A stretch of DNA of 64,000 bases. Origin: Chlorella sorokiniana. Lineage: Eukaryota; Chlorophyta; Trebouxiophyceae; Chlorellales; Chlorellaceae. The translations under genes and the position numbers were made by a program. The stretch is from the NCBI GenBank assembly GCA_025917655.1, contig CP084620.1, positions 1,736,001 to 1,800,000 on the forward strand, written 5' to 3'. This document shows positions 34,212 to 51,367 of the stretch, in pieces (positions within the stretch are counted from its first letter, which is position 1; each line of letters opens with the position of its first letter). A model generated the notes under the pieces. That model saw only the letters and a program-made list of their open reading frames with translations, ran no database searches and was not told the origin of the DNA.

Positions 34212-35177
34212 CTGCACGCAGGAAGGACGCGGGTCGGCGCCTACTAGTTCAAAGCATCGACACGACCCGAGGTGCCAATGAGCTGGGCAACCAGCGGTCC
34301 GACCACTCCTGCAGCTGCCTGAAAGGCTGGCCTGCTGCCAGCATTGCACGGCTTTGGCCGCATGAAACCTTAAAGCTTGCATTTCGCAGCATGCTGTACC
34401 TTGAAACTGCCACAAGCGCCCTCGGTTCAGAGCAAGGACGCAAGACCCAGCAAATAGGCTGCCAACGACAACCGCTGCTGCAGCCCACTTGTCAAAATAG
34501 CTTTACGATCTGAAAGACCGGCGGCTGTGGGCGACCCAGCCTTCGGCATTCGAACCCAAGCATCACCTCAGCAGGGCTCAGCGCGGGCGCCGTCCTGGCG
34601 TCCTGGCTCGCTTGCCAACAGTCTGGTGCACAGTTACAGCGAGAATAACTCGTGTATCATGTGTCTGTGACCATGAAGGCCTCATTAACGAGCTGAATTT
34701 GGATTTCTGTACACTGGACGTTCTTGTGAACCAACAAAACTGCCGTGTTCCAAATCAGGAGATGATGCCAAATGGTACAACCAGTTGACTCGACATATGG
34801 CGAAATGTTGGTCACACGCTTAGAGGGCTGCTCTCCCCACCACGATCATGGATCCCTCAACTTGGCAGCGGAAGTTGGACATCATAGATGATGCGTACCA
34901 AATTTGTACCCCGACATGTGTGAACTTTAATTCCAGCAACCACATGAGCGCACGTGTGACGAGGAAAAGGAGAAGTATTGCCAGGTACCGCACGGCTTTC
35001 ATCCTGCCCTGTGGAAGGAGCAGGGAGATCTCGGCATTTGACACACATCTTTGCGCGTGGGGAGACGTAGAAAGGGAGGCTGCACCGCACCACAGCCGGG
35101 AGCAGAGGTTAAGACTGATCTGCATCTTGCGCCTTCGCACGCCGAACTGCTTGTCTTGACGCGGCTACACTGCGAGT
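34212..35177. other. Long divergent intergenic region, richer in A and T; no supported gene
   Basis: 966 bp between the DUF1295 and GATA-like starts. From about 34600 to 35150 base composition shifts to more A and T than anywhere nearby. Overlapping open frames exist on both strands (for example 34848-35159 plus, and a minus frame beginning MKAVRYLAILLLFLVTR near 35006), but neither has family similarity or clear splice context. It may be promoter sequence or an old insertion. Confidence 0.4.
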
Positions 35178-37651
35178 ATGTCTTCAATAGGTGAGCAAGA
35201 CTTAGTTTTCTGCGTTGGGAAAGGCGGCGAGGCGCATCACATGCCGATTGCGCGAGAGCTGGCTCGTCTTGTCGCCGTTGCTTTCGGCACCCCTCCTCCC
35301 GGCGTTCATACGCGGAACACGCCCCAATTCTCCCTTCCATGTCTCCCGTGCCCTCCCTCTTCAGCAGTCGCCCCGCCCCAACAAGCGCTGCCTGAGCCGC
35401 CGCCTCAGACGGCGGCCGACCACGCGCCAGATTTCAGCATCCGGCTATCACCCTTTGCCGCCTCAGACGGTTCCACCACGCAGATAGCTAGTGCGGCCGG
35501 CCTGCAGCCCGTAGCGCAGCCCACCTCTCCCGCCAGCTTTCAGGCGCCAGCCAGCGGGCGCGCTCAGTGGACCCCTCGCCCCCGGGCGCCCCTGCCCCGC
35601 AGCCCCAGCCCCAGCAGCAGCAGCAGTTTGCGTCCAAGCACCGCCCCGCGGCCGCCGCCCCTGTGGGACAGCGGCTCCCTGGTGCTGGACGGCGGCAGCG
35701 GCGGCTCACCCCCCGCCTCGGTGCGCTCGCCCGCGGCGGCACCTCGCCCAGCGGGCGCCGCCCCCGCCAAGCAGCTGAGCAAGACCATGGGCCGCGTTTG
35801 CATCGAGTGCGGCACCAGCTCCACCACTCAGGTGGGCGGCAGGGGAGGGGAAAAGGCACGCCGAGCGAGCTTCAGGACGCTGCCGGTCGCAGGGCGGCCG
35901 CAGCTGTCCTGGCTGCCGTCCGCCGCGCTGCGTCCCCTGGATCGCCGCGGTTCCCGGTTCTATTATAGAACAGAATCGATGGCGGTCACAAGAGCACGTC
36001 GTCCCGCCCTCAGTTCACCCGCGCCCCTCCCTCCCTCGCCCCCTGCCGCCGCAGTGGCGCTCCCAGGGCCTGCTGTGCAACAGCTGCGGCGTGAAGCTGA
36101 TCAAGGGGCGGCTGCCGATGGACCCGGACGCGATGCACCGCCGCTGGCTGCGCCTGCCCCCCGCCATACGGGACCACCCCATGTGGGCCGGTGAGCAGGC
36201 GCCGCCGCCCCATGCACTCGCATCACAGCTGGCTGCCCAGGGCCGCTGCCGCTCTGCTGCTGCCTGACATGGTGGCTGGCCTGGGGCTGCACACTGGGCT
36301 GTTCTGAACCGCCCCTGCCGGCCACCCCACCCCCACAGCTGCCCAAGTGGTGGCACGAGCACAGGGCGCAGCAGCCGCCGCCGCTGCTGCCGGCCAGCCC
36401 TGGAGCTGCCCTGGGTGCGGCTGCGCCGGCCAGGAGCGCGTGGCTGGTCCCTGCGGCCTGCAGCAGTGCCCGCGCTGCGCCGCGCGCCTGCAGGCTGCAG
36501 CGCCCGCACACGGCGCGGCCGCCGTGGCTGCCACCGTGGCGGCGCCCCCGCCTCCGCCCTGAGCCCGGCGGCGCACACGCCGGGCAGCAAGCGGCGCAAG
36601 CAGGCCACCCCGCGCTCCGCCGCCACCGGCTCCCTCTCCCCCGTGTCGCTGAGCAGCAGCGCCAGCAGCAGCATCCAGGCGTACAGCTGGCGCGGCGCCC
36701 AGGAGGAAGGCGTGGGTGAGTGCGGCGCGGCCACCGCGCCTCGTCCTTCCCTCCCTCCCCTCGGCGGCTTGCACAGCCTGGCCCCACGCGGAGCCAGCCA
36801 CGGCTGCTGGGGTGCATGCACAGCTTCCCGAGCAGCGTGGGCCCCTCAAGGCTGACCTCCCCCGCCCTGGGCCCCCCCCCCCCGCTTGCAGACGACGCCT
36901 CCTCCAAGGAGCCGTCCCCCGCGGGCGCCCCTCCTCCCGCCGCCTGCAGCAGCGCCAGCGCCAGGCGCAGGAGGCCGCTGCGGCGACGGCGCGCGGGGCA
37001 CCCGGAGCGCTGCCCCCCGCCACGCCCGCTGGCGCCCGTGCGCCGCGGGAGGCGCCGCCCGCGGAGACCCCCACCGCCGCGGAGGCCGCCGCCGCGCTGC
37101 TGGTTCTGACCGAGTCTGACGAGGCCCGCATGGCGGCCGTGCTGCGCCTGGACAGCGGGCCCGACTCGGCGGCCGAGGCCGACGCGCCGCTGCCGCAGCC
37201 CTCGGCCACGCTGCACCCTCCACGTTCCGTGCAGCCCGGCTTGGCCGGAAGCTTCACAGCCTCCAGGCCGGGCGGTGCTGCGGCCGCGGCGGCACAGCTG
37301 GGCGGCGCGCTGGCCCTGCTGGGCGGCGGCGCTGCAGCCCCCGCCCCCGCCATCGCCCCCGCCCCCGACGCCATGCAGCTGTACGCGCAGCTCATGGCTG
37401 CGGCAGCCGCCCCGATGCAGCGGAGGCGGGGCTCACCCCAAGCTGGTGGGCCGCTACCTGGCAGCTGCCGCGCAGCCAGCCCAGGCGCTGGCGGCCGCCG
37501 GCGCCGCCGCCTCGGCGGAGGTCGCCGCCGCCATCCGCGCGCAGCAGGAGCAGCAGGCGCGCCTGCTGTCGGCCATGGTGGCGGAGGACCAGCTGGTGGC
37601 GGGGTTGCCCTCATGCGCAGCGTGGTGCAGCTGGCGGGCCTGGCAGACTAG
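35178..37651 (+). CDS. GATA-like zinc-finger protein with shortened loop and second CxxC pair
   Basis: ATG 35178 opens a 654-nt first exon (218 codons) rich in Pro/Ser/Ala, ending in CIECGTSSTTQ at a GT donor after 35831. Exon 2 (36055-36190) continues in phase with WRSQGLLCNSCGVKLIKGRL. Joined, this is C-x2-C-x14-C-x2-C with W-R and LCNSCG at GATA-finger positions; the usual GATA loop is 17-20 residues. The next exon joins in phase and encodes WSCPGCGCAGQ and GLQQCPRCAARL, a second C-x2-C-x16-C-x2-C array (36407-36478). A basic GSKRRKQATPRSAATGSLSP segment (about 36582) could be a nuclear signal. The C-terminal part is Ala-rich and helical, with LTESDEARMAAVLRLDSGPD (about 37110) and AIRAQQEQQARLLSAMVAED (about 37530), ending VALMRSVVQLAGLAD with TAG at 37649-37651. 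Missing bases (about 36560, about 36940, about 37430, 37611) break the frame. Probable DNA-binding regulator; target unknown. Confidence 0.75.
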
Positions 37652-38407
37652 CCCTCGCCCCCCCCCCCCCGCGCGCACTAACCGTAAAACGCAACCTCAA
37701 CATCCTTTCTTGTCGTCCCAGCCCAGCTCACCAGTGCTGCCTGGCCGCCATACGCGGTGGAGGCCGACGTCACGCCCCTCACTGTTTTACCGTCATCCCA
37801 TCATTCATTCACTTCTTCTTTGCCCCCCCCCCCCCCGTCCTTTTGGCTCTTGCTGCTGGCCCTGCGCTTAACCTGCAGCGCCCAGTTCACACCCTCCCTG
37901 CCCGCCGCCCCGCATGGCCCCCTGTACAGCCCCCCAACTGCCACTGCACTGACTCAGCACAGCACCCTCCCTGCCACCTGTCTATACCCACTCCGCCCCC
38001 AACAACGTTCACTGCCCAACACTTGTGCCCGGCAGCACCCTGTTCCTGCCGCCCGACTGCCTTGACAGCACCGACGCAGCCGCGGGGCGCGTGGGGCTCT
38101 TGCATGTACCACGCGCTCAGGCCCCACCTCACTGCACATTGGTTCCCACATTCTGCTGCGCCCCATGGCCACGGTAAACCTCTTGCGCAACCGCCCACAC
38201 CGCGCCTGGTTGCGCCGCTGCGGCCAGCCAGGCAGGCCATTGTTTCACAGAGCAGTGTTGGATTGGTTGGTGTGTCGCAATGTCAGCTGTGGGTTGAAAC
38301 GAAATGGAAAACCGGTGGCAGGGGGGGTTACAGGAAAATGTGGGTGCCAGGTGCAAGGTAAAACCCGGCCTGGCCCAGTCTGGCCAAGCTGCCGTCCAAG
38401 CGCGGCC
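37652..38407. other. Convergent intergenic region, no gene seen
   Basis: C-rich 3' flank between the GATA-like gene and leucyl aminopeptidase, with poly-C tracts near 37660 and 37826. No open frame resembles a known protein. Confidence 0.5.
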
Positions 38408-41928
<3,521 letters not shown>

Positions 41929-42797
41929 AGAGCGACCCTGGCCTCCTGCGTGGCCGGCAAGGCAATCAGGCCTGAGCAGTTGTTCAAAGGATCGGTGTGC
42001 ACGCAGTCCTGCTCGCTAGAGCTTGCAAAGCTTTCGTCTCAAAGGCGTCTTACCTAGCACGCGACGAATCCCAACAGTGAAAGGCCTGTGCCATTAAAGG
42101 GGAAAAATATCAAATGCGGTTGTGAGATCGGTTCCGAGCCAAAATCAGTGTACAACATCCTACAATGTGGGGGAGCAGGTGACAACCACCAACCTCGTTC
42201 CAGCGGCAGTGGCGGTGAAAGACGGGCGCGCGACCAGGCGGCGACTGGAGCCAGCCAAGCTGCACAAGGGCGACAACATTATCATCACGTGGGTCATCAG
42301 GGGCTATTGTCAAGCTTGTCATACACTATGCGGTTTCCCGTCGGGATGGCTGCCCCACCTATGGAGCAGCCTCTGTGCCACTGCCCTGCTTCCCATCAGA
42401 GCCACACGGGTGGCTTGCATTCGGAGAAAATGGAGAAATATTCAACAGAAGCATGCCTTACATCGGTCGTGATGCGCTGGCTTGGAACTAGAAAACTAGT
42501 CTCCGCCAGGCCTAGCTGCTGTTACAAGTAAGGTTACAGGACGGTGATTGCAAAAGAATAACTTGCAGGCAGCCTGCCGCACCACGGTTGCTATGCTTCT
42601 TCCGTAGTATATAAGACGCCCCCGACAGTCGCCAGACACCTTGCGAGGAGCTAGGAAGAGTTGTACGACATACTGCAAAGTCCAGCGGCATTAACAGCCC
42701 ACGAGAGCGGGCGGGCACCCGCCGTGCGTTTGACGCTGCCGCCGCCGTCAGTAATCTCAGTGTGCATTGAGACTGCGGCCTTGCGTGAGTTGCTGCC
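41929..42797. promoter_or_regulatory. Divergent region of leucyl aminopeptidase and glycerol kinase, with a TATA box for the latter
   Basis: 869 bp between opposing starts. TATATAAG at 42608-42615 lies 183 bp before the glycerol kinase ATG on its strand and is the best core promoter element in the window. The rest holds no supported gene. Confidence 0.55.
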
Positions 42798-45656
<2,859 letters not shown>

Positions 45657-45873
45657 CGCTGAACAAAGTGAAACCAGTGCAGTTGTTGTGGTGTAATGGG
45701 AGAACTGTTGGTTGGGTTTCGTTGGGTCGTCTAATCACATCATAATCACATCATGCCAAACGCGCCGCCCAAGGCATTCCACTCTATCAACTCTGCACGG
45801 TCAAGGAGCGACAACAAGGGCCATCAAGGTGAAGCCAAGAACATTCCTGGCGTCTGTTGCGGGGGCTGCCTGA

Positions 45874-46728
45874 TTACGCGCGACGCTGCCCACCTGTGTA
45901 AATGACGAGCAGGCAGCAGGCCAGCGCAGCGTCTGCCCCCGGCTCCAGCCCAATGTGGTAGCTCCAGTCCTGCACAGCTGCCGATATCATCCCGATTGCG
46001 ACGTTCTCGCCGTACTGTGCAACACACACCAGGCTCTCGTCCTTGCCTTTTCCATTGTTCTGTCAGGAAAGAGAAGGCAGGGACGGCAGGGGGGGGAGGC
46101 AAACTTGGGACAGTGTGTCAGAAGGGTTGGCGGGGGCCTCGGCCGGCCCCACCGTGCTGGCATAGGACCCTCCTGCGCCGCCCTCGGGGCAGGCGGCGCC
46201 ACACCTGCATGATGATGACCTTCGAGTTGGACAGCTCAGGCACTATGGTGAAGGTGGACTGGGAGCCGTTGCGGGGGCGCCGGGCACGTCCACCTCCACC
46301 CCATACTTGGCCAGGCCAGAGATGGTGCGCGTCTTGGCCGCAACCCTGCCGCTGGGCGTCGTCACCGTCCACTTGGCCAGGCTGAGCGGGAACTTCTTGG
46401 CCGTGAGAACCGTGTTGCCCGAGGCATCGTACAGCACCTTGCTCTCCTTGAAAACGCCGTTCTTGTTCTCCAGCCTGCATGGCAAGAGTGGCCAGTGTTG
46501 CAGCGACCACAGTGGGCACTCTACTGGTGCTGTCAAAGCTCATGCGCACCTGTACACCAGGGACCCATCCACGGCTTTGAACAACGACTCGTTTTTGTCC
46601 CATTGTAAGTTGTTGGTGCACATGAAGAGGTAGGTGGGCCCAGGGTTGACGTGCTTAGTGACGGTCACCAGTGGCGGCCCCTGGCGGGCAGCGTCAGCTG
46701 GGGGAGCCGGTGAAGCTTGCGTCGCCAT
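45874..46728 (-). CDS. LURP-one-related / Tubby C-terminal-like protein
   Basis: The first in-frame ATG is at 46728, MATQASPAPPADAARQG; upstream codons in the same frame (from a TTG) lack an ATG before a stop. The protein reads GPTYLFMCTNNLQWDKNES, LFKAVDGSLVYR, then RLENKNGVFKESKVLYDASG, TVLTAKKFPLSLAKWTV, FTIVPELSNSKVIIMQ, and a last exon NNGKGKDESLVCVAQYGENV and AAVQDWSYHIGLEPGADAAL, followed by ACCLLVIYT and stop at 45874-45876. The pattern of short strands with F-R-V/E-N-K, L-Y-D-x-x-G-N and K-K-x-x-S-L fits the LURP-one (DUF567) fold, a Tubby-like 12-strand barrel around a helix; the hydrophobic C-terminal helix ALACCLLVIYT is that central helix. Plant LURP1 acts in defence against oomycetes, but most members have unknown roles. 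The same frame also allows splicing at the last GT, so the final six residues are uncertain. Confidence 0.75.
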
Positions 46729-47170
46729 GTCAACAGCCTCAGCAGCGCCTTCAGTCTTGTTTTTCTGCTTTTTCGAGGCCAAGGACGCCGCGCGTGAGGG
46801 TGCGTACCGGGGCTGAGAGATCCGCGTGCCGCTCCCGCCTGTACCCTTTCCTTCGTCTCTGATTCGCTGTCAATTGGCAACAGTTGGCGACATATCCGGG
46901 CAATTCACGGCACATGGCTTAGATGCCCTCCAGCTGAAAGATGCCACAGCGCATGTCACCGCAGGGCCTCATCTTGTGCCAATTCTACCTGGCCGGTGCA
47001 AGACACCCGCTGCATGTTGGGACTGGACAGGTCTGGAACCCCATGTTGGGGCCACAATTGGTGCACACTGACTGGGATACCTCAGCTTGGGCGGCTGTTA
47101 CAATGGCTCTCACAGCAACGGGCTCTCACTTCTCCCCTCAAACAGACAAAGCACCCATTGGCTGTTTCAT

Positions 47171-47553
47171 CTAGATGGCAAAGGCATCACCAAAGTTGCG
47201 CGACACGATGATGCTGCCCACGAAGAACGCCACAGCCTTGAGCAGTTGCTGCAGGCATGGGATAAGCAAAGCGCCACCGGTGAGCACCTGGCCAGCAAAC
47301 CATGCATCGAAGTTGGTAATGACAATATGTCACTTAGCAAGCCCTGAAAAAGGGTGCCAGCTGATGCCGGGCAGGAAGCCGGGTAGCAGACCAACTTGGT
47401 GGCAGCGCCGCCGGTCGCGGCGGCACCCAAGGCCCCAGCCCTGCTGCCGCAGAACCCGATCACATCCATGCACCAACTCACGAGGTCTGCCTGCTTCACG
47501 GCCTCACGCTGCCAGCGCTTGCTAAGCGAGCTCAGGGAGTCTTTGAGCGCCAT
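47171..47553 (-). CDS. Hypothetical small membrane protein, 92 aa, two exons
   Basis: I recognise no family. Exon 1 (47553-47392) starts MALKDSLSSLSKRWQREAVK and continues to ALGAAATGGAATKL; exon 2 (47287-47171) opens after GGCCAG and reads VLTGGALLIPCLQQLLKAVA, then FFVGSIIVSRNFGDAFAI and TAG at 47171-47173. The join is in phase with canonical GT-AG and totals 279 nt. The second exon gives one clear membrane helix (LLIPCLQQLLKAVAFFVGSIIV), and exon 1 has an amphipathic N-terminus. The same frame continues open upstream of ATG 47553. It lies between the LURP-one gene (same strand) and the divergent DUF155 gene. Support is the clean model and conserved-looking composition only. Confidence 0.5.
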
Positions 47554-47844
47554 TGCCTGGGCCCGATTGCAAGCACAGAGCACACCCAAGACAATGGTAC
47601 ACAACGTTGGGGCCAACGTGCAGGACAGCCAGAGCAAGGGCTGCTCGTATGCTGTGAAGCACCGCACGGCCCCAGCTCAGCAGCGCCCAAAACAGCGGAC
47701 AGCAAACGTGCTTATCCACACCTCGTGTCAAGTTCTGATCGAAACGCAGGCAAACGGCTCGCTGTCCCCAAAGCTGTTGTCGCCTTCTTCTCTGCCAGCC
47801 CCTTTGGGGCGTGGCTCGCCCTCAATTGGCCGGAGTTGACTTTC
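47554..47844. promoter_or_regulatory. Shared divergent promoter region of the small membrane protein and DUF155 gene
   Basis: 291 bp between opposing ATGs. No TATA box is evident. The frame of the DUF155 gene stays open upstream to about 47725 but without an ATG. Confidence 0.45.
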
Positions 47845-49784
47845 ATGATGGAGAGCCGCCGCAGCTTGGGCGAAATCCCCAGCAGCAGCGCTAGGGCGCT
47901 GCTGGCGCCCGGCCGCCCACCGCCGGAGCCCTTACAGCGGCCTGCAGGGGCACCAGCTCGCATCATGGATCCGACCGAAGACGATGCTGGCCTGCTTCGC
48001 AAGTTGTTGAAGAGAAGATCTTCAGGGCAGCTGCAGGTGCCACAGGTGGGGCTGTGGAGCTGGCTGTATCAAGCCTTGAAGCGATGCGCCCACTGCCTTC
48101 GTGTACAGCTCGGGAAGGCCTCGCTGTGCATGACCCCACCTCCCCGCTCCACGTCCCCTGCTACAGCAACCGCAGCTGACAAGCGCGCAGCTGAGAAGAA
48201 CCGGGACAAGATGGTGTCGCTTCTAGAAGAGGGGCAGCTGTCGCAGTTGCAGCCCGACGGCGGGCGCCGCCCTCGCCGCCCCACAGCCTGCTGGGAGAGG
48301 ACGAGCTGGCGCCTGCTGGCGAGCAGCCGCCCACCGTGGGGCGCATCACCATCCACTGCACCGCCAACAGCTACGACCTCGTGGGCCTGCAGGCGCACCT
48401 GGAAGAGAGCGGGCACACGTGGGTTGCGCGCCGTGCGCAGGCCTTGCGCCGTGCAAGCGCAGGCTGCCGCGTCTGCGTGCTCGCGCCTGTCAAGCCCGTC
48501 CCTCACCGCGATCCTCTCCCCGCAGCTGCTCCGTGTTTCCCGAGGTGCTGTACTCGCGGTACGTGAAGCGCAACGGCGACGTGGCCGGCGACATCGCCTT
48601 CTTCGACTTTGGCACCTGCGTGTTTTGGAACCTGACGCCCGCCCAGGAGCGCTCCATCCTGGACGCCTCGCTGCACCCGTACGAGGAGGGCAAGCTGAGC
48701 AGCGCCAAGGTGGAGAGCGACGTGTTCCAGTTCCGCCTCCTGCCCTACGCCAAGCCAGCCATCCAGGTGCGCCGCCGGGTTGCGCACCGCCCGGCAGCGC
48801 GGGCCGCCGCAGCTTGGGCCGTGCAGCCGCCTGGGGCTTCTGTGTGTCATGCTGTGCTGGTGCCACCTTGTCGTAGACCCCGCCCCCTCGCAGAACGACC
48901 TCATCACCCTGAGCCCCACGCTGGCCGAGCCCCACCTCATGAAGCTGGCCATCTCCTTTGCCCTGGCCCAGTCCACCAAGCTCAGCGTGCTGGAGGTGGG
49001 TGGGACGGGGAGGGCAACTGCAGGCTGCAGCTCTCGCCAGGCGTTCGCTCCCAGCCCTGGCATGCCGCCCAGGGCGTGCCCGGCTCCCACGCCAACCACC
49101 CCCGTGTCGCCGCCTGCGCCGGCAGGAGCGCGCGCTGTCCATCGCGGAGGTGACGCGTCGGCTGCCCATCGCGCTGGCCAGCGAGGGGCGGGTGCGCATC
49201 AGCGACAAGGCGGTGGCCAAGCTGATGGGGCGCGTGTTCATGGAGCGCGCCGCCCTCAACCTGCTGGGCTCGGTGCTGGACACGCCAGACTTCTTCTGGG
49301 AGAGCGGCGTGGCCGACTCGCTGCAGCGCGTGTACGACAAGGTGGGCCGGGTCCCCTTTGGGAGCGGCTGCGCAGGGCGGGCATGGGCAGGCAGTGTGTG
49401 TCAGGTTTGTGTTGGCATGGGGACCACTGCACGCTGCCTGCCGAGGGTGCTGCACCACCCAGGGACCAAGCCCACCTGCTTCTGCCCCCCTTCCAGGTGT
49501 TTGAGTACCTGGAGATGCGGGACCGCATCGACATCCTGAACGAGCGGCTGGCGGTGCTGCACGAGCTGCTGGACATGCTGCGCCTGCAGGGCCAGGCCCA
49601 GCACTCCGACTTCCTGGAGGTCATCATCATCCTGCTCATCTGCGTCGACCTGGTCATCCTGCTGGCGCAGGTGGCAGCCACGCTGGGACTGTTTGGGTTC
49701 AGCCACGGCGACCACGGCGCGCTGCGCGGAGTGGGGGCGGTGGCAGCCATGCTGGGCCAGAACATGTTGGGCCTGGGCCAGTGA
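47845..49784 (+). CDS. DUF155 / RMD1-RMND1-Sif2 family protein
   Basis: Start taken at ATG 47845 (MMESRRSLGEIPSSSAR), because the longer frame has only a GTG upstream. An N-terminal variable part includes MDPTEDDAGLLRKLLKRRSS and DKRAAEKNRDKMVSLLEEGQ. The DUF155 domain starts at VGRITIHCTANSYDLVGLQA (about 48337), then SVFPEVLYSRYVKRNGDVAG (48532), DIAFFDFGTCVFWNLTPAQE (48590), NDLITLSPTLAEPHLMKLAI (48895), FALAQSTKLSVLE, RISDKAVAKLMGRVFMERAA (49197), LGSVLDTPDFFWE (49267), LEMRDRIDILNERLAVLHEL (49510) and one C-terminal membrane helix VIIILLICVDLVILLA (49620), ending GLGQ with TGA at 49782-49784. Members sit in mitochondrial or other membranes; human RMND1 supports mitochondrial translation and Arabidopsis RRG affects root cell division. 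Targeting cannot be settled here. Confidence 0.87.
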
Positions 49785-50245
49785 TGCAGGCTCGCACGCT
49801 GGCAACTCTGCACTGCTGCTTGCGGTCTACATCCACTGTATGCTTCACTCGATTATACGCTGGCACTGCTCCTGTGTACCTTCTCATGTACTTCTGCTGC
49901 AGTTTCTTCACATTGGCATTTGTTCGTCTCTCTTCGCTCTGCAAAATGCAGCATGTGTCTGGAAAACGTTTGGTGGCTGGACCCTGCTGAGGGCCAGGGA
50001 CGGTTTGAAGAAAGGGCCAGGAGATGCTCAGGTTTGGCAAGCAAGTTGTGGAAGAAAGGATGCGAATCACAGTTGGGGCAGGCAGTACAGGTCGGGAGGG
50101 TACAGACTTGGCTTGACAGCGGGCGCCAAGGGTTGGAGCAAGAGGTAAAGGGAGTTACCGGCAGTATATAGACAAGGGAGCCAGAGGGCGGGTTGTTATG
50201 CCGGCAGGTTTCCGTGCAGCCGAAGCCAGCCGCCAAGCAGTGTGG
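49785..50245. other. Convergent intergenic region, no gene seen
   Basis: 3' flanks of the DUF155 and TPR genes, richer in A and T than the exons. Contains TATATAG near 50165 and no supported frame. Confidence 0.5.
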
Positions 50246-51367
50246 TCAACTGGCGGGGGGGGAGGTTGCCCCCTTGGCGGCCCGCCGCGCGCCGACCGTC
50301 TGCCGCGCCTCCACCACCGGCTTCCACCGCAGCACAGGGCGGTTGCGGGGCTCAAGCGCAGCCGAGCGGTCCAGCAGCAGCACAGCGGCCAAGAAGTTGC
50401 CGCGCTGCGAAAGGAAGGGGCAGCGGGGGCGGCGGCGTGTGCTTTGCGTCGGCTGACAGGGAGCAAGAACGCAACAGCAGGCAGCAGACACGCGGTTCAT
50501 GCCCTGCTACGCCAGTCAGGAAGGGCGGCACCACCCGCAGCACATAACGCCATTCCCAGCCCCCACCCACACACACACACACGCACATGGGCCCACACCT
50601 GCATCTCCATCAGCCCCCAGGCCTGCAGCAGCGCTGGCGCGTCGCGGTTGTGCAGCAGGCCACGCTGCAGAACAGTGCGGCAGTTGTGCCAACGGCGCGC
50701 ATCGTCCCCGGGATGCAACGCTTCTCCATCTGCCGGGAAGAGCGGGAGCAAGGTGCGTCAGCACTGGTCGGCAGCAGGCAGGGTCACCGACATGCCATCG
50801 AGCACGCAGGCAATTGGTGGCAGATTGCGCATGCCACGGACGCTCACCTGCGCCCAGGACACCCACGGCTTGATCCAGTCGGGACACTCGGACACCGTCT
50901 TTTCAAACACACGCCGCGCGACGCCCCACTGCTCATTCCTGCGGACATGCAGGGCATGTGCATGCCAGGCGTGACAGTCGGTGGAGGCCAGGCGGTTCAG
51001 GCATGCAGGGGGATGCAGCTGCGTAGGTGGTTGGTGCCTGCATGTTGATGCAGCCCTGGTGTTCCGCGCACCTGGCGTACTCGAGACCTTTGGTGTACAG
51101 GACCATAGCACGGGTGGTGCATGTGCCGCCGCAGTTGAAGGCCCCATTCACGCCCAGCTGTGGCCTCTGCTGGCGTGTGGCAAAGCTGTGCTGAGCAGGT
51201 ACCCCACCCGCCAGGCTGCTAGGCTTGCCGCTGTTGGAGCTGCTGCTGCTGCTGCTGCTGCTGGCTGTTGACTGATGGTTGGCGTTGGCAGCTGCAGCGC
51301 AGCGTCGTGTGTGGCGGGGTTTGGCCAGCACAGTGGGCGCTCCCGAGACGGCCGCCCACGCGTTCAT
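50246..51367 (-). CDS. TPR / HAT-repeat protein, possibly organellar
   Basis: ATG 51367 gives MNAWAAVSGAPTVLAKPRHT, then RRCAAAANANHQST and a run of nine serines from an AGC repeat; Ser/Ala/Arg richness and lack of acidic residues suit a transit peptide. Helix-pair repeats follow: TRAMVLYTKGLEYAR (about 51110), EQWGVARRVFEKTVSECPDW with IKPWVSWAQ (about 50930-50850), DDARRWHNCRTVLQRGLLHN and RDAPALLQAWGLMEMQ (about 50710-50600), GNFLAAVLLLDRSAALEPRN with RPVLRWKPVVEARQTV (about 50405-50300). The stop is at 50246-50248. W-x4-E-x2-x-G spacing is typical of TPR/HAT proteins such as those that stabilise plastid mRNAs (HCF107, Mbb1), but this protein is short at roughly 250 residues and I cannot name an orthologue. 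An intron holds a CA microsatellite. Confidence 0.72.
50568..50586. repeat. CA microsatellite in a TPR gene intron
   Basis: Nearly perfect (CA)n tract on the plus strand. Confidence 0.7.
51237..51262. repeat. CTG/CAG trinucleotide repeat encoding poly-serine
   Basis: About eight CTG units on the plus strand, read as AGC (Ser) on the coding minus strand in the leader of the TPR protein. Confidence 0.8.

Noticed and set aside
42088-42531. Plus-strand open frame upstream of glycerol kinase
   Set aside because: No homology, and it lies in a promoter-like region with a TATA box close to the glycerol kinase start.
46729-46782. Longer N-terminus for the LURP-one gene (ASKKQKNKTEG)
   Set aside because: It depends on a TTG start. 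No in-frame ATG exists before an upstream stop, although an unseen 5' exon remains possible.
47725-47844. Upstream extension of the DUF155 gene
   Set aside because: The frame is open but begins with GTG; the first ATG in frame is 47845. A eukaryotic nuclear gene should start at ATG.
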